Positions 18,498 through 28,400 of a stretch of 64,000 nucleotides of DNA are shown here, one piece after another; the stretch's first letter is position 1, and every line of letters starts with the position of its first letter. Where the stretch lies: the NCBI RefSeq assembly GCF_030122845.1, contig NZ_CP126084.1, positions 3,844,001 to 3,908,000 on the forward strand. The letters are read 5' to 3'. Under the pieces are notes generated by a model. The model was not told the origin of the DNA. It was given only the letters and a program-made list of their open reading frames with translations, and made no database searches. Position numbers and translations under genes: made by a program. This DNA comes from Paenibacillus woosongensis (lineage in GTDB: Bacteria > Bacillota > Bacilli > Paenibacillales > Paenibacillaceae).

Positions 18498-19304
18498 CTA
18501 TTTCACCGAACCCAGCATACCCTGCACGAATTGCTTCTGCAGCAGGAAGAAAATCAGCACCGTCGGCAGCGTCGTAATCACGATGGCCACCATAATAATT
18601 CCGTAGTCCGGATTATAGGAGGAGGCCAGCGACGATACGATCAGCGGCAGCGTTTTCTTGTCCTGCGTCTGCAAGGCGATCAACGGCCACAGGAAGCTGT
18701 TCCAGTAGTTCATGAACGTAATGATCGCTGCGGCCGCATAGGTTGGCTTCATCGTTGGAACGTAGACCTGGGCGAACAAGCGCCACTCGCCTAATCCGTC
18801 AACCCGGCCGGCCTGCAACAGCTCCCGCGGAAACGACTTCGTATTCTGCATGAAGAAGAAGATCATAAATGCCGTCGTAATCGAAGGCAGGATGACCGCG
18901 GTCGGCGTATTCAGCATGCCCATGTTGCTGAACATGCGGAACAGCGGAATCATGACAGCCGCGAACGGCATCATCATGGAGAGCATGAGCAGGCCGAACA
19001 GCCTGTCCTTGCCCTTGGAACGGTAAATTTCAAAGCCATACCCCGCCATGGAGCTCAACACCAGCGTTCCAATCGTGCCGACGATCGCGATCAGCGCGGA
19101 GTTCCCGAAGGCAGCCCCGAGGTTGGTCATATCAAGCAGTTTGGTGATATTGCTCTGCAGCATCGTACCGAAGCTGAACTTGCCCTTCACGATATCCGAG
19201 GATGTGTTGGTCATGCCGATCAGCATCCAGACGAAGGGAAACAGAGAAACGACAGACGCGATAATCAGGAACAAATGAATACCCAGCGAGCTTAATTTTC
19301 TCAT
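18498..19304 (-). CDS. CUT1 sugar ABC transporter permease, MalG type
   Basis: This 268-residue membrane protein has about six transmembrane segments and the EAA-like loop LLQAGRVDGLGEWRLFAQVYVPTM. Its C-terminus is VQGMLGSVK. It overlaps the upstream permease gene by four bases. It is the last gene of the second transporter operon, which encodes no ATPase. Confidence 0.92.
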   Translation of the reverse strand: MRKLSSLGIHLFLIIASVVSLFPFVWMLIGMTNTSSDIVKGKFSFGTMLQSNITKLLDMTNLGAAFGNSALIAIVGTIGTLVLSSMAGYGFEIYRSKGKDRLFGLLMLSMMMPFAAVMIPLFRMFSNMGMLNTPTAVILPSITTAFMIFFFMQNTKSFPRELLQAGRVDGLGEWRLFAQVYVPTMKPTYAAAAIITFMNYWNSFLWPLIALQTQDKKTLPLIVSSLASSYNPDYGIIMVAIVITTLPTVLIFFLLQKQFVQGMLGSVK

Positions 19305-20176
19305 TGTTTCTCACCTCCGACCTTGAGCTGAAGGAAGGCCAGCACAGCCACCATCACTACGATTGCATAGGACACTGTCGCCGCATAACCGAAGTTAGGC
19401 GTATAGACGAAGGACAGGTTATAGATATACTGGGAAATCGTCATCGTCGAGTTGCCCGGACCGCCGTTCGTAATGTTGACGACCTCATCGAACAACTGCA
19501 GGGTCCCGTTCGTCGAAATAATTGCCGTGAACAAGATAATCGGCTTTAGCATCGGAACGGTAATGCTGAAAAATTGCCGTGTCTTTGACGCACCATCCAT
19601 CGAAGCCGCCTCATAGACGCTTGGATCAATATTCTGCATCGCCGACAGATAGAAAATCATATTGTAACCGGTCCAGCGCCAGGTAATCGCCGCAATGATG
19701 ACGACTTTTGCCCATACCGGATCCATGAGCCAGGCAACCGGCTCTTGGATCAGGTGGATGGACATCAACATCTTATTCAGAATGCCGTCGACGGCAAAAA
19801 TACTCTTGAACAGCACCGCATACGATACAAGCGATGTTACGCAGGGCAGAAATATGGCCGTACGATAAAACCCTTTGAAGCGGAGCTTCGGCATGTTCAG
19901 GAAATAAGCGATCACCAGCCCGAGCATCAGCATGATCGGTACCTGGACAATCAGGTATAACAGCGTATTAAGAACCGCTTGCTTGAACATCGGATCTGAG
20001 AACAAGCGTCCATAATTGGCCAGTCCTACATATTGATACACCGTTCCTTTGCCGGACTGAAACGACAAGAGCAAGGATTGCAGCATGGGATAGAAGCTGA
20101 ACAAAAGAATAAGCGCTGAAGGCAGCAGCACGAACTGCCATCCCATCAAAGAAGATTTATTCCATTTACTGCCCAT
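19301..20176 (-). CDS. CUT1 sugar ABC transporter permease, MalF type
   Basis: This 291-residue channel subunit has about six transmembrane segments and the EAA loop YEAASMDGASKTRQFFSITVPML. It begins 25 bases after the binding-protein gene. Its substrate is that of the adjacent binding protein, which I cannot name from the sequence. Confidence 0.92.
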   Translation of the reverse strand: MGSKWNKSSLMGWQFVLLPSALILLFSFYPMLQSLLLSFQSGKGTVYQYVGLANYGRLFSDPMFKQAVLNTLLYLIVQVPIMLMLGLVIAYFLNMPKLRFKGFYRTAIFLPCVTSLVSYAVLFKSIFAVDGILNKMLMSIHLIQEPVAWLMDPVWAKVVIIAAITWRWTGYNMIFYLSAMQNIDPSVYEAASMDGASKTRQFFSITVPMLKPIILFTAIISTNGTLQLFDEVVNITNGGPGNSTMTISQYIYNLSFVYTPNFGYAATVSYAIVVMVAVLAFLQLKVGGEKQ

Positions 20177-20201
20177 AGGTTACCACCCGCTAACTTAGTA
20201 T

Positions 20202-21509
20202 TTATTGCACCTGCTGTCCAAAATGTTTCTGAATGTTAGCCAAGCTTTGGGTCAGGTCCGCACCGTTCAAAATGTTAGGCAGCTCGTTCTTGAGGGCGTC
20301 CTTGGCCTCTTGCGTGTACATTCCCAAAGAAATACCCGGAACCTCGGTCGACCATCTTGTGAAATCGCTGTAAATTGCCTGACCACCGAAGAATTCTGGC
20401 TTCTGATTGTATACTTCGCTGGAGAAGGCTGGGATAAAGGAACCGACTCCGCCGTTTTCCGTCAGGAAGCGCTCATAGAATTCCGTGCTGCTGCCCATCG
20501 TGGAAGCGAGGAAGTCAATCGCCATATCTTTGTTTGCGGATTCCTCAAGTACAAACCAGCTGGAACCGCCCTCGTTGGAAGCATTGACGCCGCCTTCCAC
20601 ATTCAGTCTCGGAATGGGTGCTACACGCCATTTGCCGCTTTGATCCTGGGCATCCATGATCGAAGCGATTTGCCATACCCCGGATACGACCGTAGCCACG
20701 TCGCCGGCGTTGAAGCTGCCTACGAATTCGCTCCAGCCCGTTACCGGCTTGGCAATTCCTGAATCAGCAATCGCTTTATACACGCGAAGCGTCTCGGTCA
20801 TGGCCGGATTGTCTACGAAGTTGCCTTTGTTATCCGGCGTAATGTACCAGGATCCGGCGGATTGAAGCAGGATCGAAGTCAAGGCTTCGTCGTTCGGGTT
20901 GATGGTCGCCATGTATTTGCCTGTTTTTTCTTTGACGACTTTACCGATTTCAATATATTCATCCCAAGTAATGTTCTCAAGGTCCTCGGCCTTATAGCCG
21001 GCTTCCTCCAAATAATCGACGCGGTAGAACATGCCCGTTACGCCGATGTCAAACGGAACGCCGTAAATCTTATCTTCGATCCGCAGCGCATCTACCTTAT
21101 ATGGAGAAAATTGCGTAAAGTCTACCTTTTCTTTAAAGTCAGCAAACGTTCCCGGATAAGCGGTTACGTATTTTTGGATGTTCGGATCGTTCACCAGAAT
21201 GATGTCCGGCAGCCCGTCTTTGACGCCTGCAGCCAGGTTCGTGTTCAGCTTTTGCTCCAGATCCGCTTTCGCCATATCGATAACTTCCAGTTGGAAATCC
21301 GGATGATCTTTCTTGTACAAATCCTCGGCGATTTTCAGCGCTGCTCCGTTAAAGGAAGGATCCCACGCCCAGGCAACGACTTTCTTTGTTCCGCCGCTCC
21401 CGGCTTCATTGCCGCCCTTCTCCGCAGAGTTCGAATTCGAAGAACCGCACGCCGCCAGCAGTGACGCTGTCATGGAAACCAGCAGCAACATGGATAACCA
21501 TTTTTTCAC
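20202..21509 (-). CDS. Sugar ABC transporter substrate-binding lipoprotein (CUT1)
   Basis: This 435-residue protein has a lipoprotein signal (MTASLLAACGSS, lipidated Cys at about 21) and a family 1 extracellular solute-binding fold (VVAWAWDPSFNGAALKIAEDLY and onward). The start is GTG at 21509. It leads an operon with two permeases. A cre site about 28 bases upstream suggests CcpA control. A YesN/YesM pair is divergent. No hydrolase is in this operon, so the sugar cannot be guessed from neighbours. Confidence 0.92.
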   Translation of the reverse strand: MKKWLSMLLLVSMTASLLAACGSSNSNSAEKGGNEAGSGGTKKVVAWAWDPSFNGAALKIAEDLYKKDHPDFQLEVIDMAKADLEQKLNTNLAAGVKDGLPDIILVNDPNIQKYVTAYPGTFADFKEKVDFTQFSPYKVDALRIEDKIYGVPFDIGVTGMFYRVDYLEEAGYKAEDLENITWDEYIEIGKVVKEKTGKYMATINPNDEALTSILLQSAGSWYITPDNKGNFVDNPAMTETLRVYKAIADSGIAKPVTGWSEFVGSFNAGDVATVVSGVWQIASIMDAQDQSGKWRVAPIPRLNVEGGVNASNEGGSSWFVLEESANKDMAIDFLASTMGSSTEFYERFLTENGGVGSFIPAFSSEVYNQKPEFFGGQAIYSDFTRWSTEVPGISLGMYTQEAKDALKNELPNILNGADLTQSLANIQKHFGQQVQ

Positions 21510-21536
21510 TCTTTACAACCCCTTTTGATATGTTTT

Positions 21537-21550
21537 TGTAAGCGTTTCAT
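21537..21550 (-). promoter_or_regulatory. cre (CcpA) site upstream of the second transporter operon
   Basis: ATGAAACGCTTACA on the minus strand fits the catabolite-response element consensus (TGNAANCGNNNNCA) with its central CG. It lies just upstream of the binding-protein start, where CcpA would repress on good carbon sources. Confidence 0.7.
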
Positions 21551-21777
21551 GTAATTCGTTATCTATTTTAGAAAATTAAAAATGCGAAGTATAATCAAAA
21601 TTAGCTCTATATTAGCAGTAATTATTGCTCTCCATCTGAGTTCCAATAATTTCCTAGTAATAATTATGGGTGTTAGCAGTTATTTTGTATTTTCAGGATT
21701 TCCCCTGTCCAATCATACCTTTATCACAGGGATTGGTATATGATTAGGACAAAAGACTTTGCAGGAGAGGTGTAATC

Positions 21778-23343
21778 ATGGAAGAACGCTCCGCAAACTA
21801 TCGGGTCATGATCGTGGATGATGAAGCGATCCTGCGCACAGGCATGCTGCATCTATGCAATTGGAGCGAATATGGAATCGAAATTGTTGCCCAAGCTTCA
21901 AATGGTTTGGAGGCGCTGCAATATATAGAAGATGTTCATCCCCATGTGGTAATTACGGATATAGTCATGCCGATCATGGACGGAGTCGAGTTTGCCAAAA
22001 TCATGGGCAAGGAGCACCCTGAAATTAAAATCGTGGTGCTGAGCAGCTACAGCGAATTCAATTACGTGCGCGAGGTATTCAAATATGGAGTTACTGACTA
22101 TTTGCTTAAGCCTAAAGTCTCTGCTGCCGAATTGATATCATTGATTCAATCGCTGTGCAGCGGAATGGATTTAAGCGAACAGAACCAGCCTTCTGTGAAA
22201 AATGACCCTGCCCTGCTGCTGGGACAATGGCTTGCTAGCAGCCATATAGAGGAAGACAAGCACAATGAAGCCCTGCTTCAGGAGCTTGGCCGGCGCTTCG
22301 ATTCCGAGCTCTTCGTCATGGCCAAAGCCAGTACAAGCCTGCTGCTTTTAAGAACCACTTATACGCAGAGCCAACTGGAGCAGATCCTCCTCGAACTGGC
22401 AGCGAAGCATTTACACGGGCTGAGTTATGCTCTCGTATTTTTGAAAAACGAATGTCTATTGCTCGCCAATTATGAGTCTGGTCGGTCCGTTGAGATGTTA
22501 TCCGCCCTCAAGCGGTTTGCAGACTCGGCCTCGGAAGCCCTATCCTACCTGTCATTCGTTCTTTCAAATCCCTTTCAAGACCTACGGCAAATGAAATCAG
22601 AGCATATCAGGCTGACTCCCTATCTCGGGAAGCTGCTATATTTTACGGGGCAAGCGCTCGTTGCCGAGGATGATATCACGGTGCAGAGCGAAAAGGCGGA
22701 GTTTAATCAGGAGCATTTTACGGCAGCGCTGCGCAGCTTCTCCATCGATGAGGCTGGCGCGCAATTGGAAACGCTTTTCTCAGAAAATACAGACAGCATG
22801 GCCTATGACGAATACAGCCTGAAGCGCCTATGCCAGAATCTCATTTATACGGCAATGAGCACGCTGGAGCAAATGAAGCAGCCCGTAGCCGAGCTGGGCT
22901 CGTCTAAGCTGAAGCTGTTCAAAAGAATCGATCTCGCTTATGATATCGAAGAGCTTAGAGGCATCATGCTGCAGTTCCTGCAGAATCTGAAGGAGATCCT
23001 CCCAGCGCCGGAACAGCAGCAATCGCCGATTCTCCAGCAAATTTACGCATACGTCCACAAGAACTATGCCAACGAAATATCGCTATCGGAAATGGCCGAC
23101 AGTCTGCATTTGAATTATAGCTATCTGTCCTCCTATTTCAAACAGCGCACGGGCGAGAATCTGACTTCGTACATCAACCGGGTGCGGACGGACAAGGCCA
23201 AGGAGCTGCTCATGGATCATAAGCTGTCGGTGTCGGAAATCAGCCGGTTGACGGGATTTTCGGATCACAACTATTTCTCCAAAGTATTCAAGAAAATAAC
23301 GGGGATGACTCCCGTGGAATATCGCAATCAAATCCCATCATAA
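21778..23343 (+). CDS. YesN-type response regulator (AraC output)
   Basis: This 521-residue regulator has a receiver domain with phospho-acceptor Asp61 (VVITDIVMP). A linker follows, and the C-terminal AraC double helix-turn-helix includes LSEMADSLHLNYSYLSSYFKQ and SVSEISRLTGFSDHNYFSKVFK. ATG at 21778 follows AGGAGAGG. Here the regulator precedes its kinase, the reverse of the other two pairs. It is divergent from the second CUT1 operon, its probable target. Confidence 0.93.
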   Translation: MEERSANYRVMIVDDEAILRTGMLHLCNWSEYGIEIVAQASNGLEALQYIEDVHPHVVITDIVMPIMDGVEFAKIMGKEHPEIKIVVLSSYSEFNYVREVFKYGVTDYLLKPKVSAAELISLIQSLCSGMDLSEQNQPSVKNDPALLLGQWLASSHIEEDKHNEALLQELGRRFDSELFVMAKASTSLLLLRTTYTQSQLEQILLELAAKHLHGLSYALVFLKNECLLLANYESGRSVEMLSALKRFADSASEALSYLSFVLSNPFQDLRQMKSEHIRLTPYLGKLLYFTGQALVAEDDITVQSEKAEFNQEHFTAALRSFSIDEAGAQLETLFSENTDSMAYDEYSLKRLCQNLIYTAMSTLEQMKQPVAELGSSKLKLFKRIDLAYDIEELRGIMLQFLQNLKEILPAPEQQQSPILQQIYAYVHKNYANEISLSEMADSLHLNYSYLSSYFKQRTGENLTSYINRVRTDKAKELLMDHKLSVSEISRLTGFSDHNYFSKVFKKITGMTPVEYRNQIPS

Positions 23344-23360
23344 AAGACAGGTGTTTAATC

Positions 23361-25127
23361 GTGCTGCGCAAGAACAGCATCTTTATTAAAATTCTCGTCC
23401 TGATGCTCTCGGGCATCCTGGTTATTTCATTGCTGCTGACGCTGGCGTCCTCTACGATCTCGGAGCGGATTCTGCTGAATCAGGTCGTCAAGAACGCCTC
23501 CGCCAACATGAATCACGTGAAAGACGAGCTGCTGAATTATAATGATCAAGTCGTCAATACGATGCTGCAGATCAGCAGCAGCAGCGAGTTCAGGAACTAT
23601 ATTACGAAGCCGGCCAATACGCCGCAGGAGCAAATCAATCTGGTGATGTCCCTGGGTAAATATATCGATTTGTACAAGGATTATTTAAGCCCGGAGAAAT
23701 CGCATATTATCGTGTCGGCGCTGCCAGGGCTGGGCGGCCGTCACTACTCGAGCAACGCTCTGAAGTGGGACAAAATCCCCCAGGATATCGTCTCGACCTA
23801 TATGACTGAGGACGGCAAAATCCCTAACCGTATCCGCTACAACAGCAGCCCGGATTTATTCGTAGAGACCGTGCCTTACGACAACTATATTTTTGCGACC
23901 AAGCCCCTTGTGCACAGCGGCACAGGCTGGATGTACGGGTATGCTGCCGTCGTGATGGACGAGCAGAACATTTACCGCAAATACAGCCCCTACATTTCCG
24001 AAGGCATCCATATTTCCCTGATCTCCTCGGATGGCACAATCCTGTCCAGCAGCCGGAAGGATTCGATCAGTAGAAAGGACATGACCCTGCTGTCCTTGGC
24101 CGGCCACGTGTCCGAGCAGGGGGGCGTATGGTCGGATTCGGAAGACAAGCAGACCTATATTTCCTACTATCTGCCGGAATTCAATGCCTATTTGCTTGAA
24201 GAGATCGATCAGTTAACGGCCTTCGCGCCCTTATACCGTATTTCCACCGAGATCCTCACGGTCATCAGCGTTGTACTGCTTGTCACTATGCCGTTCGTCT
24301 ACTCTTTAAGCCGGCGGATTACCCGCCCCCTCAGCCAGCTCGTGAAGACGATGCAGACGAGCAAAGGGGATAATCTGAAATTTCATCCCCTGAAGGAAGG
24401 CGACAGCTACGAGACGAATGTGTTAACCAAAGCGTACAATCGGATGATCCGCGAAATCGATCAATATACGGATAAGCTGGTGTACGAGCAGCAGGAGCGC
24501 AGAAAGGCCGACCTCAATGCGCTGCAGATGCAAATTAACCCGCATTTTCTTTACAACACGCTTAGCTCGATCAAATATTTGGCAAAAATGCATCGTACGG
24601 ACGAGGTGGACCAAACGATCGACAGTCTGATCTCCATGCTGCAGAGCACCTTGGGTTCAACCGAGGATATGGTTACGGTAGAAACAGAAATCGAGACGCT
24701 AAAGCACTATGTATTCATTAACCGGATCAGATACGGCGAGCAGATCGGGGTTCATTACGAGATTGCGGAAGACTGCTCTCAACTGCTCGTTCCGAAGCTG
24801 ATCATTCAACCCTTTGTGGAGAACGCCTTCTTCCATGCCTTTCCGGGAATCGCGAGCGGAAATATTCACATATTTATCCGCAGGCTGGAGGAGAGGCTCA
24901 TGATCGAGATTATGGATGACGGGGTCGGCATGTCCTCAACGGTGGAGCAGATCAATGAGAAGAAAAAACACCACTTGTCCGGGATCGGGGTCAACAATGT
25001 ACATGCGAGGATTCAATTGTTGTTCGGCGCCAATTACGGCGTCCAAATCGAAAGCGAAGCAGGCTACGGAACGGCAATCAAGATTACGCTGCCGGTTACG
25101 CAATCTGTAGAGCGGATAAATAGTTAA
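23361..25127 (+). CDS. YesM-type sensor histidine kinase
   Basis: This 588-residue sensor kinase has a transmembrane segment near 10-28, an extracytoplasmic domain of about 260 residues and a second transmembrane segment near 300-320. A HAMP linker, the motif QINPHFLYN with His395 and a C-terminal ATPase domain (PFVENAFFHA, then GIGVNNVHARI) follow. It begins with GTG, 17 bases after the regulator gene. Confidence 0.93.
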   Translation: MLRKNSIFIKILVLMLSGILVISLLLTLASSTISERILLNQVVKNASANMNHVKDELLNYNDQVVNTMLQISSSSEFRNYITKPANTPQEQINLVMSLGKYIDLYKDYLSPEKSHIIVSALPGLGGRHYSSNALKWDKIPQDIVSTYMTEDGKIPNRIRYNSSPDLFVETVPYDNYIFATKPLVHSGTGWMYGYAAVVMDEQNIYRKYSPYISEGIHISLISSDGTILSSSRKDSISRKDMTLLSLAGHVSEQGGVWSDSEDKQTYISYYLPEFNAYLLEEIDQLTAFAPLYRISTEILTVISVVLLVTMPFVYSLSRRITRPLSQLVKTMQTSKGDNLKFHPLKEGDSYETNVLTKAYNRMIREIDQYTDKLVYEQQERRKADLNALQMQINPHFLYNTLSSIKYLAKMHRTDEVDQTIDSLISMLQSTLGSTEDMVTVETEIETLKHYVFINRIRYGEQIGVHYEIAEDCSQLLVPKLIIQPFVENAFFHAFPGIASGNIHIFIRRLEERLMIEIMDDGVGMSSTVEQINEKKKHHLSGIGVNNVHARIQLLFGANYGVQIESEAGYGTAIKITLPVTQSVERINS

Positions 25128-25147
25128 TGACGAACAGGAAAAAAAGC

Positions 25148-25167
25148 TAGCGGCATGAAAGCCGCTA
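25148..25167 (+). terminator. Weak hairpin after the kinase gene
   Basis: TAGCGGC pairs with GCCGCTA around a six-base loop, 20 bases after the stop. No proper T-run follows on the plus strand, so termination here is uncertain. Confidence 0.3.
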
Positions 25168-25356
25168 TATAAGATGAACTGTTGAAATGAATACGGGCAA
25201 GTACGAAATGTTCCTTTAATCGTGCTGCTCCCGGATTTTTTGGATGATATTGCGTTCATAAGAGGCAAAATTCTGTCACAAAGGCAACCACGGCTTATGC
25301 TCCCGAAGCAGCTCTCTGAGAAGAAAGCTACTTCGTTTCAGCGGATTCTGTGTTCA

Positions 25357-25708
25357 CCTTGCCTGCAATTGATTTCATTTTATATAAGCTGCGCGCCACT
25401 AAGTTGTGTGGTGCACTAAGGCGCACACTAAGATCTATACACTAGGATGGTCGCATACTACGACGCACACCTAAGATCTTTACACTTGGCTGTGGCGTAC
25501 ACTAAATGGAATTCATGTATCTAATTATGCTCTAAACGAACATTTCAAGGGACTAAATGGATTTAATGCAACTAAAATCAAGAGTCGATCATATGATAGT
25601 TCAATCCCCCTTCTTTTAATGACATGAAATACATTTAAATCCGCCCTCCCTTCCTTGCCATAGAAATTAACTACTAAAAATCCAATTATATAAGTCGAAC
25701 TATTGAAA
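25357..25708. repeat. Dispersed intergenic repeat, copy B
   Basis: A 5' block (CCTTGCCTGCA at 25357 through TATATAAGCTG) is followed by a variable spacer. The roughly 190-bp core (25502-25692) is shared with copies at 6855 and 44443, including CTAAATGGA.TTCATGTATCT, GCTCTAAACGAA, ATGCAACTAAAATCAAGA and GACATGAAAT.CATTTAAAT. The tail ATAAGTCGAACTATTGAAA also matches copy A. It is more diverged than A and C in the 3' arm, which weakens the stem. The rest of 25128-25875 contains no gene I can support. Confidence 0.72.
25420..25503. repeat. Imperfect tandem duplication in the spacer of copy B
   Basis: Two units of about 42 bases (GCGCACACTAAGATCTATACA... and GACGCACACCTAAGATCTTT...) lie directly before the core of copy B. 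They do not resemble the tandem units beside copy C. Confidence 0.5.
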
Positions 25709-25875
25709 TTATTTAGTCGTTTTATAGATCCTTTAGCGTTGTTATAGGTTAACAGGTTCAAATTTCCATTGCGGCATACTTAGAAATTAAGTCGACCGAA
25801 AATTGGTTTATTTTATTTTTTCATAAAACAAACCCCTCTCACACCCAGACAATACGCGATGGATAAACCCCTGCC

Positions 25876-26814
25876 TTAATACGTCGGCCAGCCGCTGGAA
25901 TCCCAGTTCAAATCGCTGATGAGCAGCTTCGGGTTGCCGTTGTCGTTCCGGTCATAGGCATGTCTTGCGATGACGTTGTTGTACACATGCTGTCCGCCTG
26001 GACCGGCCCAACGCGTATTGCCTGCATCGAATACCGTTCCCCCGCCGTTCATCATATCCACCCCGCTTTTATCCTTGTAAGGCCCGGTAATGCTGCTTGA
26101 TCTTCCGACGACGATTTTATAGTTGCTGTTCGAGCCCTGGCAGCAATTATCGATGGAAGCGAACATGTAATAATAGCCGTTGCGGTAAACAATGGACACG
26201 CCCTCGATGCCGTTGCTCCGCCTAGCGATCGAATAGAGGCTGCCTGTCGGCTTCATCGTCGTTTTGTCCAGCTTCGTGATTTTGATGCCGCTGAACCAGG
26301 AGCCGAAGGCCAGCCAAGGATTGCCGGAGGCGTCAATGACAAGATTCGGGTCAATCGCGTTATAGTCCACCGAAGGGTCTGATTTAATGACCAGCCCGTC
26401 ATCCCGCCAGCTGCCCGCCCCTACACTCGTCGCTGAAGCGAGGCCGATCGCTGAGGTGTTCTTGCCGAAGGTGGAGATCGAATAATATAGCCAAACCCGG
26501 CCATTGTACAGCTGAACATCCGGTGCCCACACATCGTTTGTGGTCATATTCGGCACATAGGTTTTCCACCAGGAAGGCGGGCTCAGGAAAATTTGGGGAA
26601 CACGGTACCAGTTGGTGCCGTTATCCGACCTCAGTACTTGGATGCCCTGCCCCGTCGAGAACGTATACCAGGCCGATCCTTCCTTGATGATGGATGGATC
26701 ATGAACGGCGACATCGCCGGTCAAGTTCCAATGCGCCGCCAGGGCTGTTCCGACGGCTGATCCCAGGATAGCGACACTGCAGATGACCGATAAAAGCAAT
26801 TTCCGATAACGCAT
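25876..26814 (-). CDS. Secreted GH43 endo-1,5-alpha-L-arabinanase
   Basis: This 312-residue protein has a Sec signal peptide (about 1-27, cleaved near ALAAHW) and a five-bladed propeller GH43 domain. Catalytic residues are visible: Asp39 base (VHDPSI), Asp155 (AIDPNL) and Glu204 acid (GIEGVSI). The family cleaves arabinan internally outside the cell. I chose ATG at 26814 because GGAGG precedes it; an upstream in-frame ATG at 26871 lacks a site and would bury the signal peptide. The gene is preceded by a cre site. It is monocistronic and lies downstream of galK, from which it is separated by a terminator. Confidence 0.93.
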   Translation of the reverse strand: MRYRKLLLSVICSVAILGSAVGTALAAHWNLTGDVAVHDPSIIKEGSAWYTFSTGQGIQVLRSDNGTNWYRVPQIFLSPPSWWKTYVPNMTTNDVWAPDVQLYNGRVWLYYSISTFGKNTSAIGLASATSVGAGSWRDDGLVIKSDPSVDYNAIDPNLVIDASGNPWLAFGSWFSGIKITKLDKTTMKPTGSLYSIARRSNGIEGVSIVYRNGYYYMFASIDNCCQGSNSNYKIVVGRSSSITGPYKDKSGVDMMNGGGTVFDAGNTRWAGPGGQHVYNNVIARHAYDRNDNGNPKLLISDLNWDSSGWPTY

Positions 26815-26852
26815 TAGACATTCCTCCAGTTTATTGAATTTGAAGAGAAAAA

Positions 26853-26866
26853 TGATAGCGCTTTCT
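26853..26866 (-). promoter_or_regulatory. cre (CcpA) site upstream of the arabinanase gene
   Basis: AGAAAGCGCTATCA on the minus strand matches the cre pattern with central GCGC. It lies about 39 bases upstream of the start codon, consistent with catabolite repression. Confidence 0.65.
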
Positions 26867-26947
26867 CTCATCTACAATATACTAGAAAAGTAAATATTTT
26901 GGAATATTAAGTTTAAAACAATATACATTTTTATAAAATAATTTTCG

Positions 26948-26994
26948 TAAAAAAAGCAGCCATCCCTGATAATTTCGGGGGATAACTGCTTTCT
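26948..26994 (-). terminator. Terminator of the GH35-galactokinase operon
   Basis: On the minus strand, AAAGCAGTTATCCCC pairs with GGGATGGCTGCTTT and is followed by a T-run. It lies about 100 bases after the galactokinase stop. Confidence 0.75.
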
Positions 26995-27092
26995 TAACAT
27001 TTAATCTTCTCATTACGCGTTCTACTATTCACCAGGAAACAAAATTGCGAGTACGATGCATTCATTTCCTCGTTGCTGAAAATACACTCTAA

Positions 27093-28382
27093 CTAACCTT
27101 CCAAGTCCAGACAAATGGCCCCTTGCTCCCGGACATTGATAATGAATGTCGAGGTGCCGATCGTGTCCTTGATGAACTCGGCGTACTTGGCCGCCTCTTC
27201 ATTTGGAAGAATCGCCAGGATCACTCCGGCGAACCCGCCGCCATGGACCCGGCAGGCTCCTTTGCCGATCGATTTCAAATATGATTCCGTCAGTGCCAGC
27301 GCAACCGTAATCCCTTGATGGCGAACGTCGGTCTCCTGATAGCAGTTCTGCAGCCATTTCCAGGAGGAGTCCCCGGAATCTGTGATCAGCTCCAGAAATC
27401 TGTCCAATCGTCCGGCCTGCAAGGCTTCTACCTGGGCATCTACCCGGTCATTCTCCGCAAAAAAGTGCAGCGCCCGCAGCACCGCCCGATCCCCGCATTG
27501 TTCGCGGAGGGAATTCAGATTGCGGTAAATATCCTCTGGTGCCAAATCCCGGCAGACCTCGGCGCCTAGCGCCTTGGCTACGGCCCGCATCTCATTTGGC
27601 ACCGCGGCGTAATCCTCTGTCAAATCAGCATGGTTGCCGCCGGTATTGACGATAACCAGAGAGTAGCCGCTGTTTTGGAAGTCATAGTTTACAGGCTGAA
27701 CGACAGGCTGCTCCGGATCGGCGAAATCAATCGTGATCAGACCGCCGTACGCGCAGGCCATTTGATCCAGCAGGCCGGACGGCTTGTTCCAGTACTTGTT
27801 CTCGGCGTATTTGCCAATTTTGGACAAAGCTACGGCATCCAATTTGGATTCATTATAGAACGTATTCAGTATACTGCCGATCAGCATCTCGAACGAAGCC
27901 GAGGAGCTTAGGCCGGAAGCGGGAATGACCGTTGTCGAAATATAGGCTTTAAAGCCTCCGACCTCACAGCCCATCTCTTTGAAGCCTGCTACGATACCGC
28001 GAACCAGCGACAAGGTTGAGGCCTCGTCCGCAACCGGTTCCTGCTGCGTCAAATCAACTTCGAACTTCCCTTCATAACCTTCCGAAATGAACGTAATAAC
28101 CGGCTCGTCCACCTTCACGGCAGCGGCAATCGTATCGAGATTAATGCTGCCTGCCAGCACCTTTCCATGGTTATGATCCGTATGATTCCCGCCAATTTCG
28201 CAGCGGCCGGGCGCGCTGAACAAAGCCAGCTCGCCGTCTCCGAAATGCTCCTTATAGGTTTGCACCAAAGAGCGGTAACGGGCAATCTGATCTGCTAGTT
28301 GTTCTTCGCCGTACATTTTGGATAGTAATGCTTTCCCCTTGCTGCTCTGCAATTTCTCCAACGCTTGCTCTGCGTTTTGCAT
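27093..28382 (-). CDS. galK: Galactokinase (GHMP kinase)
   Basis: This 429-residue sugar kinase of the GHMP superfamily makes galactose-1-phosphate from galactose and ATP. The galactokinase signature is present in a variant form, GRCEIGGNHTDHNHG (about 59-73). The ATP-binding motif is IPASGLSSSASFE and the third motif is CRVHGGGFAGVI near the C-terminus. It follows the GH35 beta-galactosidase gene by 18 bases with its own AGGAGGG site, so the two are one operon for using beta-galactosides. galT and galE are not in the window. Confidence 0.9.
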   Translation of the reverse strand: MQNAEQALEKLQSSKGKALLSKMYGEEQLADQIARYRSLVQTYKEHFGDGELALFSAPGRCEIGGNHTDHNHGKVLAGSINLDTIAAAVKVDEPVITFISEGYEGKFEVDLTQQEPVADEASTLSLVRGIVAGFKEMGCEVGGFKAYISTTVIPASGLSSSASFEMLIGSILNTFYNESKLDAVALSKIGKYAENKYWNKPSGLLDQMACAYGGLITIDFADPEQPVVQPVNYDFQNSGYSLVIVNTGGNHADLTEDYAAVPNEMRAVAKALGAEVCRDLAPEDIYRNLNSLREQCGDRAVLRALHFFAENDRVDAQVEALQAGRLDRFLELITDSGDSSWKWLQNCYQETDVRHQGITVALALTESYLKSIGKGACRVHGGGFAGVILAILPNEEAAKYAEFIKDTIGTSTFIINVREQGAICLDLEG

Positions 28383-28400
28383 CTTGAAACCCTCCTGTCT

